This document shows positions 1-11,366 of a DNA stretch of 64,000 bases, one piece after another. A program made the translations under genes and the position numbers. Position 1 is the stretch's first letter. Each line of letters opens with the position of its first letter. The notes under the pieces were generated by a model. It did not search any database, was not told the DNA's origin, and saw only the letters and a program-made list of their open reading frames with translations. Origin of the DNA: Turnera subulata (lineage: Eukaryota; Streptophyta; Magnoliopsida; Malpighiales; Passifloraceae). The stretch spans positions 203,461-267,460 of the forward strand of contig JAKUCV010004308.1 of the NCBI GenBank assembly GCA_028386065.3. The letters are read 5' to 3'.

Positions 1-753
1 TGCTCTAACCTTTACTCAAATCAAAAACCCTGATTTGAGGACCCAGCAATACTACACTAGTTTTGCCTAAACACACTACCCTTTGTAAGGACTTGGAGAA
101 CAAGATTAAGCACAAATTCAAAGTTCTCAAGAACAGCAAGAACACAGCAGGTATAAGCTCAAGAATCAACTCAATAGCACGTTTTCAAATGGCTGGGTTA
201 AGGAAGAAAGATATGCAATGACCTTCCTTATATAGTGCTGGAGTTGGTGGGGGTAGGTGAGATATTTTTCTCTTCCTTCAACGGCTACAATCTCCTATGA
301 AGCTCCATATCAGACCTTGATGCTCTGCAGGATGCTGCTGCTTCATTTTGAGGAAGTCCACTCTCCATTTGCCTCCATTATACAAAGAGAGGTGAGAAAC
401 AAGGGTTGAAGACTTCTGCATAGTGTTGGACCATTTTCTCTGCCCGTTGAAGTAGTTGGGAGTTGGCCTTAATTGCTGTATGGACCATTGGGACCACTTG
501 GCCACTTGCAGCTGGGACCACGACGTTGAAAGTCAAGTGTGGTTTCTTCTGAAACCAAACCGTCTGGTTTTTGGATAGAACCAAGGTGAAAACCAAACTG
601 AAAACCACGCTGCAATAAGACTCAACACAAGTATATATGGCAAACTTCTAATCCAGTTTGTTAGTCATCAAAATCATAATATATCAACACACTAAACATG
701 GTTAATTATAAATTAACATTAATTAGAGTATTAGACCCATGTTTAGGCTAACA
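1..753 (-). repeat. Copia-1 3' LTR (partial)
   Basis: This matches the inner part of the repeat at 9314-10525 and ends in GGCTAACA at 753; its outer part lies before the window. Compared with the other LTR it lacks about 69 bp after position 380, where the partner carries extra sequence at about 10090-10160 bounded by short CAAA repeats. A small deletion after insertion is the likely cause. The remaining sequence is close to identical, so the insertion is fairly young compared with copia-4. Confidence 0.93.
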
Positions 754-768
754 ATCTTCCCCTTTTTA
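754..768 (-). other. Copia-1 polypurine tract
   Basis: On the minus strand the bases directly before the LTR read AAAAAGGGGAAGAT, then TGTTAGCC. This is the usual plus-strand DNA priming site of an LTR retrotransposon. Confidence 0.85.
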
Positions 769-1330
769 ATGATGACAAACATTGTGTTGATCTCTGCAAA
801 AGCCAGGGTTAGTATCAAAATAATACATCATGTAAGCATACTCCCCCTGCATTTGTACTCCCCCAATAACAAATATTTTTGTGCATTAAGCACCATTGGC
901 TTATTCAACTTAGCCAAAAACCTCCCCCTGCTTATAACACCAATCATCTAGCATATATTGACAATAGCAGAGTAGCGTAATCATAATAATCAACAATAAT
1001 TATCCATAATGTATGCTTAACAGTGTTGGATTCCAGATTTCAACCAACCAATAATTTTCTCCCCCTTTTGGCATCAACAAAATATAAGAAGGGCAAAGGG
1101 TAGAAATAGTATACATATTATAAGAAAAGGAACATAAACATAATATTCAAATATCGAACATCCGAACTGAAATTAAAGACGTTGTGCAGAAAGGAAACAC
1201 AAAAAAAGCAACATAAAAACCAACATAAGAACCATAATGAGAACCATGATATAAACCATAAAGAACACAAAATGCAATGCATGTCCTAGGGGCATCTGCA
1301 GTTGAGGCATCACTCATCATCAGTATCAGA
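769..1330 (-). other. Copia-1 3' untranslated region, no gene seen
   Basis: This lies between the end of the third ORF and the polypurine tract. It has no coding potential that I can support. Several extra pyrimidine runs on the plus strand (near 841, 920 and 1060) would be purine tracts in the element's sense strand. The one at 1060-1075 is followed by GGCATCAAC, as in copia-5 near 45685, so it is a conserved piece of this family's 3' region. Confidence 0.6.
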
Positions 1331-3733
1331 CTAAGGATAAGATGCAACAATTTTATCCAGAGCTTCCATCACAGTAGCCTCAAAGTCAGTCATCTGATCC
1401 TTAAGATCATCTAGCAAACTTTCAACCGCAGCCACACGAGCACGAAGATCATCATTCTGAATAGCCTTCCCTTTTGGTTTCTTGGTCACAGAGTAATTCC
1501 CTTCTGCATCAGGCTTAGTAGACATCTTGGACAGAGTGAGACTGCTGATAATTACAGGACTGATAGGTGCAGGACCATCTGTGGGAATCAAAGAGAATTT
1601 TCGAGCCAAGAGAGTGATCAAACCTCCAAAACATGGAACCTTGCAAGTGGCCAGATGATGAAGAATTAGAGTTCCACAGCAGATGGGTGTCTGCTTGATA
1701 ATGCAGGCCAAAGTCCACTGATCACTGAGCATCACCGTGGTTTTATGGTGTGGTCTCGGTAAAACCACACAAGTCAGCATGTACATCAACACGCGATGCA
1801 CTGGAACCAAATCCTTGTACTTCCCTCTCTGATAAGATCTACCAAAGAGCAGTTTGTTTCCCTCAACATCTGTAGGAGTGCCCTTATGATGCTTCTCATT
1901 GTCATACACAACTTGAATTTTTCCGGCCTTCAACTTAAGGATCGCAACAATGTCCTTGGCAGTAATGGTAATAGTCTTCCCATTAAGACGGGTGGTAATG
2001 GATGCAGTGGCACCAGTAGCATTAGTGGTCGATTTCAGATACTTAAAGAATTCTTTGACCATTGGTTCATATGCTTTGGCCTTCAAGGTGGCCAGAAAAC
2101 CAAGCTGAACTTTCTTCAAGATATCAAACACTCCTAAGTCAGCAAAATCCTCCATAACCACAATGTGTGGTGCATAAAAAGCAGACAAATTCACATCTCT
2201 CTTCTTCTTCTTCTTTGCAAATTTGCCTTTGACTGGTCCTTTTGCCTTCTTCTTTGGAGGTTTAGCTGGGGTTTCCTCCTCTTCATCTTCTTCATCATCA
2301 TGCTCTTCATCTTCATCTCGGTCATTCTTTTCTGAGTCATCTTCACTAGCTTCTTCATCACTCTCTTCTGCATCATTGAAGTTGGAATCATCATCCGAAT
2401 CATCTCCCCTTTTTCTCTTCTTAGAAACTTCAGTCTCTTCTGACGCAGCATCTTCAGACTTAGAACTGTTCGAGCTTGAGTGATCTCTAGATTCTTCATC
2501 ATCTTCTGGTTCTGGTTCTCGTTCAGGTTCTCCAATCTTGCTTTTTCCTTCAGCCTTTGTCAATGGTTTTGGGGTTGGTTTCTTGGAAACCATAGCGTCA
2601 GTTGGTGCATGAAAGACAATACCAGTGCTCTTCTTTGGAGTGACAGGGTTCACATGCTTGACTAGCTTGTGAGAAACTTCTGCTTTCGTCTTATTCTGAG
2701 AAGTCTTCGTCTTTATTGGTGTCTCATGATCAATGTCAATCGATTCATCTGGTTCCCCAGAAGCCACATACTCGAAGGAATGGACAAAATCAACAGCTTC
2801 CTTGCTCACCCTGATTACATCAGTCATTACATCATCATCCTCCTCTTGTTGAGCAATGTTTTGATCCATAGTGTGTGGCTTATCAACAGGTTGTGAGGTG
2901 GTTTGAACCGAAACCACGGGTGGAACCACAGCGAAAACCACATTAGAAACCAAGTTGGTCTTATTACCAACTTCACAACTTGCCTTCTTAGTAGTATCTA
3001 GCAGTTTAGTTCCTTCATGCAATACTTTGGAGTAGGCTTCTTCTTCTTCTCTAGAGGGTGTTCGGATGAGGCTTTCTGGAGGAGCATGGCCTTTAATGAT
3101 GAAATCTGAAATCATATCCCCAAATTCCTCTCTTTTCTTTTCACGAAATATTTTGGGATCATGACCAGGTAGAATTACTATGTGCTTAACAAAGTTATCA
3201 ATCATTGATTTGACCATATAGGGGGTAAGCACAGAAGGATCTTCTATAAGTATGGTGGTTGTGCTAGCACTAGGTTTATCAATGGTGGTGTATGGGATGG
3301 TCTTCTCACTATCTTCAAGTGTAGAAACACGATAACGAATGGGATCTGGACATAAGAGGTCAGTTTGAGGTGTATTACCAGTGAGAGGTGTTTTGAGCCA
3401 TGAGGGTGCAGAAGACCCTTCAGGAACAGTGCTTTTCTCTATGGTTGGCCAAGGTTCTCAATCAAGCCAAACTTTTTCAGACCCCTTCTGAATTTCTTGC
3501 TTTTCCCAAGCCTCCTTGAATTTCACTGATTCTTCAGCCTTTGTAGCAGCACATGGAGTGGTAGTGAGCACCTCCATCTCCTTTTGTTCATGCACCTTCT
3601 TGAGGTGTGCAAGTTTGGCAGCCTCAATCTCTTATCGATTTTGTGGCTTAGGTTTGGTAGTGTTTGAGGTAGAAGAGGTTTGATTAGAAACATGCTTCTT
3701 AGACTTGGCTGTTTTAGTGTTTCTCTTCCTCAT
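1331..3733 (-). pseudogene. Third (post-pol, so-called env-like) ORF of copia-1
   Basis: One reading frame runs from an ATG at 3731-3733 to 1331, about 800 codons. It is broken only by TAA at 3632-3634 and TGA at 3458-3460. Layout: a basic Ser/Thr/Pro-rich N-terminus; a linker; a long Asp/Glu/Ser tract; a basic cluster (PPKKKAK, then a run of lysines) resembling a nuclear localisation signal; a conserved domain with LATLK, EFFK and LMYM...LPRP; and a C-terminal helix likely to coil. I see no signal peptide or convincing membrane anchor, so an envelope role is not supported. The conserved part resembles the domain annotated as putative plant transposon protein. Homologous pieces lie at 14089-14703 and 45917-47160. 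Function unknown. Confidence 0.8.
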
Positions 3734-4395
3734 CTTGTAAGTGTTTGGGTTTGAAAACAATTCTGATTTAGAAGAGAGAAGGATTTAAGGATAGAGTTGT
3801 GAGTGAATGAGAATTTGTGTTGATGAAGGAGTGTGTGTAGGGTTTAAAAAGAAGTGGATATGACCGGTTAAGGGAATGGATTATTGGAAAGAGAGTGGCA
3901 AAGGAATCAGAACAGATCACAGGATAGCTTGTAACGGTTGAAAGCATTAACTCCTCTTCCACTTTTCCAGAGATTGTCGAGGCATGGTCATGATGGTCCC
4001 CTACTTTTGAAAAATCAGGACCATTTTGACCTTCCTTTCCTTCCGACCAGAGATTCTGATTTTTATCCCCACAGAATATCTTTTAGTTGACCATCTTCAA
4101 TTATCCAGATCTTCTTTGTTTCCAACCAAAGATGCTTTTATCTACTGGTAATAACTACTGGGTACATGGTTTTCACTGAAACCATACTACTTCTCTTCAT
4201 CCATTTTGTCTCAATTGACGACTGTAATGCCTTAAGCAATTTCCTCATATGCCAAAATCATCGTGAAAGTGTGTGTAATGTGGGATAAATGCATGAAGTG
4301 CTAATATGATTATGTTTGCATATGTTAGTGAAAGAGCATGGTTTTATGCAGCAGCCAAACCTAAAACCAATAGTAAAACCAAATAAGCAAATAAG
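3734..4395 (-). other. Spacer between pol and the third ORF, conserved in copia-2
   Basis: About 660 bp without an ORF separates the RNase H stop from the ATG of the third ORF. The same spacer is recognisable in copia-2 (14704-15396 continuing at 21567-21650), including a shared stretch TTTCCTCATATGCCA. Conservation without coding suggests it carries a signal for making the third ORF's mRNA, such as a promoter or splice acceptor, but no specific motif can be named. Confidence 0.55.
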
Positions 4396-5228
4396 TCATG
4401 GTAAATTGCACATTCCAAGTTCAAGCCTGATTTTGGTGAACTGATCTTCTTTGAGTGGCTTTGTGAAGATGTCAGCAAGCTGATTTTCAGTTTTCACGAG
4501 CTCAATGGCAACATCTTTCTTTAACACATGATCTCGGATAAAATGATGCCTCACTTCAGTGTGTTTGGTCCGAGAGTGTTGTATAGGATTCTTAGTCAAA
4601 TTGATGGCACTGGAGCTGTCACAATAGATGGGAACACAATTAAATGTTAGTCCATAATCACAAAGAGTTTGTTTCATCCATAGGACTTGTGCACAACAAG
4701 CTCCTGCAGCAACATATTCAGCCTCAGTAGTGGATGTTGCAACCGAATTTTGCTTCTTGCTTGACCAAGACACAAGGTATTGTCCAAGTAAATGACAAGT
4801 TCCACTTGTGCTTTTTCTTTCTAGGGTACATCCTGCAAAATTTGTATCTGAATAGCTTGTTAGCTCAAAAGAGTTAACTTTGGGGTACCATAAACCAAGC
4901 AAAGGTGTGCCCTTAAGATATTTGAATATGCGCTTAATTGCCTTAAGATGTGATTCTTTTGGACATGATTGAAACCTTGCACATAAGCACACACTAAACA
5001 TTATATCAGGTCTAGTGGCTGTGAGATATAGAAGACTACCTATCATACCCCTGTACAATTTTATATCAACATCCTTACCGTGTTCATCCTTTTCAAGTTT
5101 GGTGGATGTACTCATTGGAGTGGGGCTAGGCTTGGTTTCTGACAAACCAAACCGCTTCAGTAGCTCACGAGTGTACTTAGCATGATTGATGAAGATACCT
5201 CCATCAAGTTGCTTAACTTGAAAGCCAG
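4396..5228 (-). pseudogene. Copia-1 RNase H
   Basis: The RNase H domain degrades the RNA strand during reverse transcription. The acidic residues expected at the active site are visible in SYSDTNFAG, TTEAEYVA and YCDSSSAI, followed by HTEVRHHFIRD. The C-terminus ends in the usual LADIFTKPL...F motif. The frame is open from 4396 up to about 5228, where a one-base frameshift separates it from the reverse transcriptase. Copia-2 has the same frameshift. Confidence 0.9.
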
Positions 5229-5860
5229 AAAGAAATTGAGCTCACCCATCATGCTCATCTCAAATTCACTGTGCATGAGGCTTTCAAATTCCTTACAAAG
5301 TAGATCATTAGTAGCACCAAATAAAATATCATCAACATAGATTTGCACAATGATGACATCATGTTTATCAGACTTAACAAATAATGTTGAATCGAATTTT
5401 CCTCTAGAAAAACCTTTAGAAACCAAGTATGAGCTTAACCTATCACACTAAGCCCTAGGTGCTTGCTTCAGTCCATATAATGCCTTTTTAAGCTTGAATA
5501 CATGTTCTGGATGTTCATTACTTTCAAAACCAGGTGGTTGTTCAACATATACTTCTTCTAGAATATATCCATTTAAGAATGCACTCTTAACATCCATTTG
5601 ATATAGCTTAAAGGATCTATATGATGCAAATGCAAGTAACATGCGAATGGACTCTAATCTAGCAACAGGAGCAAAGGTTTCATCATAATCTATGCCTTCT
5701 TCTTGATTATACCCTTGAGCAACTAACCTTGCTTTGTTTCTTACCACAACACCTGATTCATCAAGTTTATTTCTGAAGACCCATTTGGTACCAATGACTG
5801 GATGTTCAACTGGTCTTGGCACAAGCTCACAAACATCGCTTCTTTTGAATTGGTTCAGCT
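5157..5860 (-). pseudogene. Copia-1 reverse transcriptase (RVT_2)
   Basis: Copia-type RT. From the N-terminus: TKWVFRNK, the block [43 protein letters not shown], and the catalytic YVDD in IVQIYVDDILFGAT. TAG at 5448-5450 replaces a Trp codon, because copia-2 reads RAWYD at the same place. A frameshift near 5228 puts the RNase H out of frame. Both breaks inactivate it. Confidence 0.92.
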
Positions 5861-7054
5861 CTTCTTGCATTGCCATAACCCAATTCTCATCAAGAATGGC
5901 TTCTTTTGCACTTTTAGGTTCAACTTGAGAGAGGAATGCAAGATGCGAATTGATATTGTGCAGTGAGGATCTGGTAGTCACTCCTTTATTCAGATCACCA
6001 AGGATAACATCAGTTGTATGTCCCCTGGGTGCCCTGATGTTTCTATGGGAAGTTGATCCTTGTTCTGCTACATTTGGTTCACCACCAGAACCACTTGGTT
6101 GAATCACTGGTTCCAGGCGTGGTTGGACGTTTGGTTCCACTCTTGGTTCCAACATAGATGGTGTAGGTGGTCCCAGAACAGGTGGTTCTTCCTCCTCTTC
6201 CACAGAATTCTCATGATTGACAATATATGGTTGCTCATCAGATGCTATGTCAGTATCTATGTCATCACTTTCATCACAAGGGTCAATTTCATCAAATACA
6301 ACATGCATGGTTTCTTCTACAACCAAGGTTCTTTTATTATACACTTTATATGCCTTACAAGTAAGTGAATACCCAAAGAAGACACCATCATCAAATTGAG
6401 CATCAAATTTATCAAGGTTATCCTTAGTATTAAGTATATAACATTTAGACCCAAAAATACGAAAGTAACTGATGCTTGGTTTCTTATCAAACCATATCTC
6501 ACAAGGGGTCTTTTCAATTAAAGGACGTAAGGATACTTTATTTAGAATGTAGCATGCTGTGTTTATACCCTCTGCCCAGAAATATGCAGGTAACATGTGC
6601 TCATTAAGCATAATTCTAGCCAATTCTTGCAACGTTCGATTCTTCCTTTCAACTACCCCATTTTATTGAGGCGTTCTAGGAGTCAAAAAGGTGTGTTCAA
6701 TACCACTTTGCTCACAGAAGTGTTTAAAGACAAGGTTAGCAAATTCACCTCCATGATCACTTCTAATTTTCGAAATTTTATAACCTTTTTCATTTTGTAC
6801 TTTCCTAACAAGAGTACAAAATTCATAACATGCATGATCCTTTTGAGCAAGAAATACAATTCAAGTGTACCTAGAATAATCATCAACCACCACAAGAACA
6901 TAACTTTTACCACCTAAGCTAATGGTTCTCATGGGACCAAACAAGTCAATATGCAATAATTCAAGTGGTCTAGAAGTAGAGATAGTGTGTGTAGGTTTAA
7001 AGGAACTTTAACCTGTTTTCCCAGCTGACATGCTCTACATGTGGTTTCTTTTTC
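5861..7054 (-). pseudogene. Copia-1 integrase
   Basis: The core carries the three catalytic acidic residues in LHIDLFGP, IRSDHGGEF and NGVVERKNR, followed by the copia C-terminal region with [19 protein letters not shown] and a Pro/Glu-rich linker to RT. The first half is broken by a frameshift near 7020, TGA at 6861-6863 (a Trp position in RYTxIVF) and TAA at 6663-6665 (TPQxNGVVE). The zinc-binding part starts upstream with WHRRLGHAN and ends with CRACQLGKQ. Confidence 0.88.
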
Positions 7055-7519
7055 TTATTTGAGCATTGGCAGTCCTCTCACCAACTCCTTTTTGGACACA
7101 TTTGAAATAAGATCCAAATTTGCATGACCAAGTCTTCTGTGCCATAGAGTTGGGGTTTCTGTTCTAGCACTTAGGCACTTGAAATCAGGATTAGCCACAT
7201 AATTTAGGTTGATACAGTATATGTTACCTTTCCGCTTCCCAACAAAAACCACTTGGTTTCTGTTAGTGACTAAGCATCTAGATGCTTCAAACATAATTTT
7301 GTATCCTTTATCACATAATTGACTAATGCTTAGCAAGTTATATTTGAGGTTATCAACCAGTAAAACATGTTCAATAACAGGACAAGAATTAATATCACCG
7401 AAACCAAGGATTTTACCTTTTGACATAACACCAAAAGTTACATTACCTCGATCCTTTTCAGTAAGGGTTGAGAACATGGAAGAGTCCCCTGTCATGTGCC
7501 TTGAACAACCACTGTCCAA
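7055..7519 (-). pseudogene. Copia-1 aspartic protease and GAG pre-integrase region
   Basis: The protease active site reads MDSGCSRHMTG (D-S-G) at about 7490-7519. It is followed by the usual LLSISQLCDKGYKIMF stretch and the pre-integrase LWHRRLGHANLDLIS, which supplies the histidines of the integrase zinc finger. The open frame ends at 7055, where integrase continues in another frame. The protease would cut the Gag-Pol polyprotein inside the virus-like particle. Confidence 0.9.
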
Positions 7520-7552
7520 GATCCACTCATCCTTGTTTTCCTATCAGCATGA

Positions 7553-8437
7553 TCAAGTTTTCGGTACCCAAACTAATTTGGGTCCTTCATGGTTAGGCTT
7601 GGTTCCTTTCGGAACCCACACATACTTTACATGACAGTTGCCTTTCTTGAACCAACAAGACCTAATGCCATGACCAACTCTACCACAGAAATGACAGGTA
7701 ATATATGGTGCTTCAGAATGATGTGAGTGCATATGCATGTTCATCCTTGGTCTATATGGTTGACTAGACCCAGCCTTAACAAATTTCATCGGTGGACTTG
7801 GTTTGTGAAAAACCACATGGTTTATAGAGATTGGTTTGTTAAAAACTATGTGAGTAGCCCCTATTCCTTCTTTCTTCACTGAATATCTTTGCTGTCCTAG
7901 CAGAAGATTTAAACTATCTGTCCCTTTAGTGAATTTCTCAAGAGAACACTTTAGATCTTCAACACTCCTATTTAACATATCATTTTCTTTCAGCAATTTT
8001 TCACAAGTAGCAATGTTGCAAGCAATTTTCTTTTCAAGTTCATCATGAGCATTTTGGATAGCAAATTTATCAACTTTCAAAGTTTCACAAGATTTCAGAG
8101 CATCGGTGTGAGCAAGACTAAGCTTTTCATATGCATTTCTATGAGCCTCAGCATCATATTCAAGAATCTCAATTCTTTTCTTGTATGCACTATTCTTTTT
8201 AAGTACTTGCTTATACTTATCATGCAATTCACCAAAAGCATCTTGTAATTCTTCAAAAGTAAAGTCAGGAGCATCAAATACCTCAGATTCTTCTTGAGCC
8301 ATCAGACAAAGGTTCACAGCATCTTCTATTTTAGAATCGCTTTCAGAATCCGAGTCATCCCAAGCGACCATAGCCCTCTTCCCTTGTGTTTTTGAAGAGT
8401 CATATCTGTTGTTCTTCTGATGAGGACATTCAGCTTT
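7553..8437 (-). pseudogene. Copia-1 gag C-terminal region with coiled coil and second CCHC knuckle
   Basis: An open frame on the minus strand begins just after the first zinc knuckle. It contains an acidic Ser/Asp stretch, a long helical region rich in Lys, Glu and Leu (probable coiled coil), and a second CCHC knuckle, CHFCGRVGHGIRSC, near 7650-7700. The end has repeated KYVWVPK/LVWVPK. A stop at about 7550 separates it from the protease frame. Confidence 0.85.
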
Positions 8438-9257
8438 AATGTGACCAGGTCAATTGCAGCCAAAACAGATTAGAGGATCTTTCTTTGGTTCTTCAATCTT
8501 CACACCTCTAAGACTTCTACCCTTTTGCTATTTTTTTCATCTTGAGATATCTTATAACCCTTTTGGAAAGAAGTGCCACATCAGAGTCAATGTCTTCATC
8601 ACCAAATTCATGGGATTTTAAGGCCAGGTTCTTCTTCTTTGGTTCCTTGGTTTCAAACTTGGAACCATGCACTATAAGCTTGCCAATCAGCTCATCATAG
8701 GTGAGAGTGTTCAAGTTCTGAGCTTCTTCTATGGCAGTCACCTTAGGCTCCCACTCCTTAGGTAGAGACCTAAGTACCTTTGCAACCTTTTCTCTGTGTG
8801 TGATAACCTTCCCAAGAGTTGCAAGGCTGTTGCACATAATTGTGAAGCGAGTATCCATCTCTAGTATGGTTTCACCAGAAACCATCTGAAACAGTTCATA
8901 GTCCCTCATGAGACGATCGAGCCTTGACTCCTTCACTTGGTTTGTGCCTTCATGAGTGACACATAGAAGCCTCCAGATCTCATAGGCAGTTTCACAAGAT
9001 TTGACTCTTTGAAATTCACTCTCACTTATTCCACAAAGAAGGACATTCTTGGCTTGAGCATCAAGTTTAGCCTTTTTGAGCTCCTCTTCTGACAAGAACT
9101 ACATGTCCCTCAGTGGTCTGGCATAAGGATACTGGACTATGTTCCACATCTCCAGATCTTTGCCTTTGAGGAAGATCTTCATCTTGAACTTCCAGTAATC
9201 AAAGTTTGCACCATCGAAGTGGGGTGCTTTGTTGATGTTATTTCCCTCATAAGCCAT
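8426..9257 (-). pseudogene. Copia-1 gag N-terminal region (UBN2-like) and first zinc knuckle
   Basis: The ATG at 9255-9257 follows the primer site by about 40 bp and starts MAYEGNNINKAPHFDG, the typical start of copia Gag. The retrotransposon-gag core follows (CETAYEIWRLL, LPKEWEPKVTAIEEA, LTYDELIGKL). Breaks: TAG at 9099-9101, a frame change near 8520, and TGA at 8450-8452 inside the knuckle CFGCNxPGHIKAEC. Gag forms the particle and binds the element RNA. Confidence 0.88.
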
Positions 9258-9298
9258 GATCTTTGCCTCTGGATGTTACTCCTTTATACTGAGGACGT

Positions 9299-9311
9299 GG
9301 CTCCGCTACCA
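9299..9311 (-). other. Copia-1 primer binding site
   Basis: The minus strand reads TGGTAGCGGAGCC, two bases after the inner end of the 5' LTR. It matches the initiator-methionine tRNA primer site TGGTATCAGAGC at 10 of 12 positions. Confidence 0.85.
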
Positions 9312-9313
9312 AT

Positions 9314-10525
9314 TGTTAGCCCTAATAGGCCTGAGAGGAGGGGGGGGAATCAGGCTACCCTTCAACCGATGTTGGTTTCTACGGAATCACTTTGGTTTCT
9401 GAGGAACCAAGTGGTTTCTTTACGAACCACAAACACACAGAACTAATCAGTGTGAAATGCACAAAGGTAGAGAGAATAGAAGAGAGAAAGGTTGACATAG
9501 TGATTTATAGTGGTTCCCCCTCACCAGGTACCTCCACTACCTAAAGGCCCTTCCTTTAGGATTTTAGAAACTCTCACTATCTTAGGCTTTTGCGGGATCA
9601 GTCTTAACCGATTACAGAAACCAAGCTTTTGCAGGCTAAGCTCAAAACTTTACATACACAAGCTTTTGCAGGCTAAGCTCTAAGCTTTACAAGTTTTTCC
9701 CAGGCTAAACTCTAACCTTTACTCAAATCAAAAACCCTGATTTGAGGACCCAGCAATACTACACTAGTCTTGCCTAAACACACTACCCTTTGTAAGGACT
9801 TGGAGAACAAGATTAAGCACAAATTCAAAGTTCTCAGGAACAGCAAGAACACAGCAGGTATAAGCTCAAGAATCAACTCAATAGCACGTTTTCAAATGGC
9901 TGAGTTAAGGAAGAAAGATATGCAATGGCCTTCCTTATATAGTGCGTGAGTTGGTGGGGGTAGGTGAGATATTTTTCTCTTCCTTCAACGGCTACAATCT
10001 CCCATGAAGCTCTAGATCAGACCTTGATGCTCTGCAGGATGCTGCTGCTTCATTTTGAGGAAGTCCACTCTCCATTTGCCTCCATTATACAAAAACTTTC
10101 CATTTTTGGCAATTCGGGCCACAAAGTTGGACCACATGGTCCCTTTCACATAGTTGATCAAAGAGAAGTGAGAGACAAGGGTTGAAGACTTCTGCATAGT
10201 GTTGGAACATTTCTCTGCCCGTTGAAGTAGTTGGGAGTTGGCCTTAATTGCTGTATGGACCATTGGGACCACTTGGCCACTTGCAGCTGGGACCACGTCG
10301 TTGACAGTCAGGTGTGGTTTCTTCTGAAACTAAGCCATCTGGTTTTTGGATAGAACCAAGGTGAAAACCAAACTGAAAACCACGCTGTAATAAGACTCAA
10401 CACAAGTATATATGGCAAACTTCTAATCCAGTTTGTTAGTCATCAAAATCATAATATAACACACTAAACATGGTTAATTATAAATTAACATTAATTAGAG
10501 TATTAGACCTATGTTTAGGCTAACA
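9314..10525 (-). repeat. Copia-1 5' LTR
   Basis: This 1212-bp LTR has 8-bp inverted ends, TGTTAGCC at 9314 and GGCTAACA ending at 10525. It would carry the promoter and polyadenylation signal of the element. Short open frames inside it are chance. Confidence 0.93.
9931..9943 (-). promoter_or_regulatory. Candidate TATA box of copia-1 LTR
   Basis: The minus strand reads ACTATATAAGGAA here, and the same TATATAAGG sits in the other LTR at about 224-236. Position and conservation suit the LTR promoter. No start site can be placed from sequence alone. Confidence 0.5.
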
Positions 10526-10577
10526 TGTATGGCGTGGAAAAAATTATGACTCATTTAAACATCAAATACAAATAGAC

Positions 10578-10660
10578 TAGGCAACTACCATGTTACACAC
10601 GGGTTTGTTTGCTGATTGAGTTAAGCCGTGTTACGCACGAATTTTTAAAGAATATTTTAT
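10578..10660 (-). mobile_element. Possible Helitron 3' terminus
   Basis: The plus strand reads ACTAGGCAACTACC and then TGTTACACACGGG. This is closely like the Helitron-type end at 61749 (ACTAGTGCAACTACC, then a CCCGTG...CACGGG hairpin). In minus-strand sense it would be a 3' end with the body to the right. The terminal CTAGT is mutated to CTAGG and the hairpin is imperfect, so this is a decayed copy at best. Confidence 0.4.
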
Positions 10661-11199
10661 TTGTTTTTTTTGAAAGGGTTGCATAACGACCTCCTAGCTG
10701 CAAGAGTGAACTACATATATTTTTTTTCTACCTTAAGCAATACTCTGAAGTAATGGTATTTCCTTATATTCACATTTTGCTGTAGAATGAAAGATGGAGC
10801 CAATGGCCCGCGCCAGTGTGTATAGTAGACCAACTAGGAGTTTAATTTCTTTTGCATTTCAAATATAGTACAGGGGCTAAAAACCTATCAAGTATCAGTA
10901 ATATTTGACAAATTAATACTTTTATTATAGCAGAATTATTTTAGGTACTGTGGAGCACATGTTTTGGGATATTAGATCAATTAGGAGTTTATTTTCACTC
11001 GCATTACATATATAGTAACGAGATTAAATGCTACTACGTATTTGTAGTATTTGACAAAGTAGTACTTTTATTGTAGCAGAATTACTCTAGGTACTGTGGA
11101 GTACATGTTTTGGAAAAACTTGTCGATAGTCTGTATACTAGATCGATTAGAAGTTTATTTTCACTTGCGGGCATATTTCTTTTCTACCTTGAGCAATAC

Positions 11200-11366
11200 T
11201 TTGATGTAATGCGATTGCATTTTCTTAGTTATTGCATGGCTGAGAATCTGCTCTTAAACGGGAGGAATCATACCGAGCGACAGAGAATGAAAGATTTGGC
11301 ATTTATTCATTATAACTTGCAGTTGCAGAACAAACAAATAAGTGCAGGTGCTAATCTTGTTGCCTA
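11200..11366 (+). pseudogene. hAT transposase C-terminal relic, copy 1
   Basis: The plus-strand frame reads GRNHTERQRMKDLAFIHYNL and continues LQLQNKQ. This resembles the end of the hAT transposase dimerisation region (RN..E.QR..DL..VHYNL.L). Only some 50 codons remain and no catalytic part is visible. Confidence 0.6.

Larger units (their letters stand above)
1..10525 (-). mobile_element. Copia-1: near-complete SIRE/Maximus-like Ty1/copia retrotransposon, left LTR cut by window edge
   Basis: Two long direct repeats (1-753 and 9314-10525) bracket about 8.6 kb that encodes, on the minus strand, gag, protease, integrase, reverse transcriptase, RNase H and a third large ORF. This is the copia gene order (integrase before RT). 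LTR ends are TGTTAGCC...GGCTAACA. A methionine-tRNA-type primer site lies next to the right LTR and a polypurine tract next to the left one. The extra ORF after pol, the long LTRs and two CCHC knuckles fit the SIRE/Maximus lineage. The element is dead: at least five in-frame stops in gag-pol, two in the third ORF, and frameshifts near 7020 and 5228. The bases after the right LTR (TGTAT, 10526-10530) should be the target duplication, but its partner is outside the window. Confidence 0.93.

Noticed and set aside
2191..2535. Open frames antisense or out of frame to the acidic tract (2191-2535, 2223-2483, 46842-47171, 46860-47153)
   Set aside because: They are shadows of the Glu/Asp-rich repeats; their runs of Lys/Met or Ser/Pro follow from the base composition.
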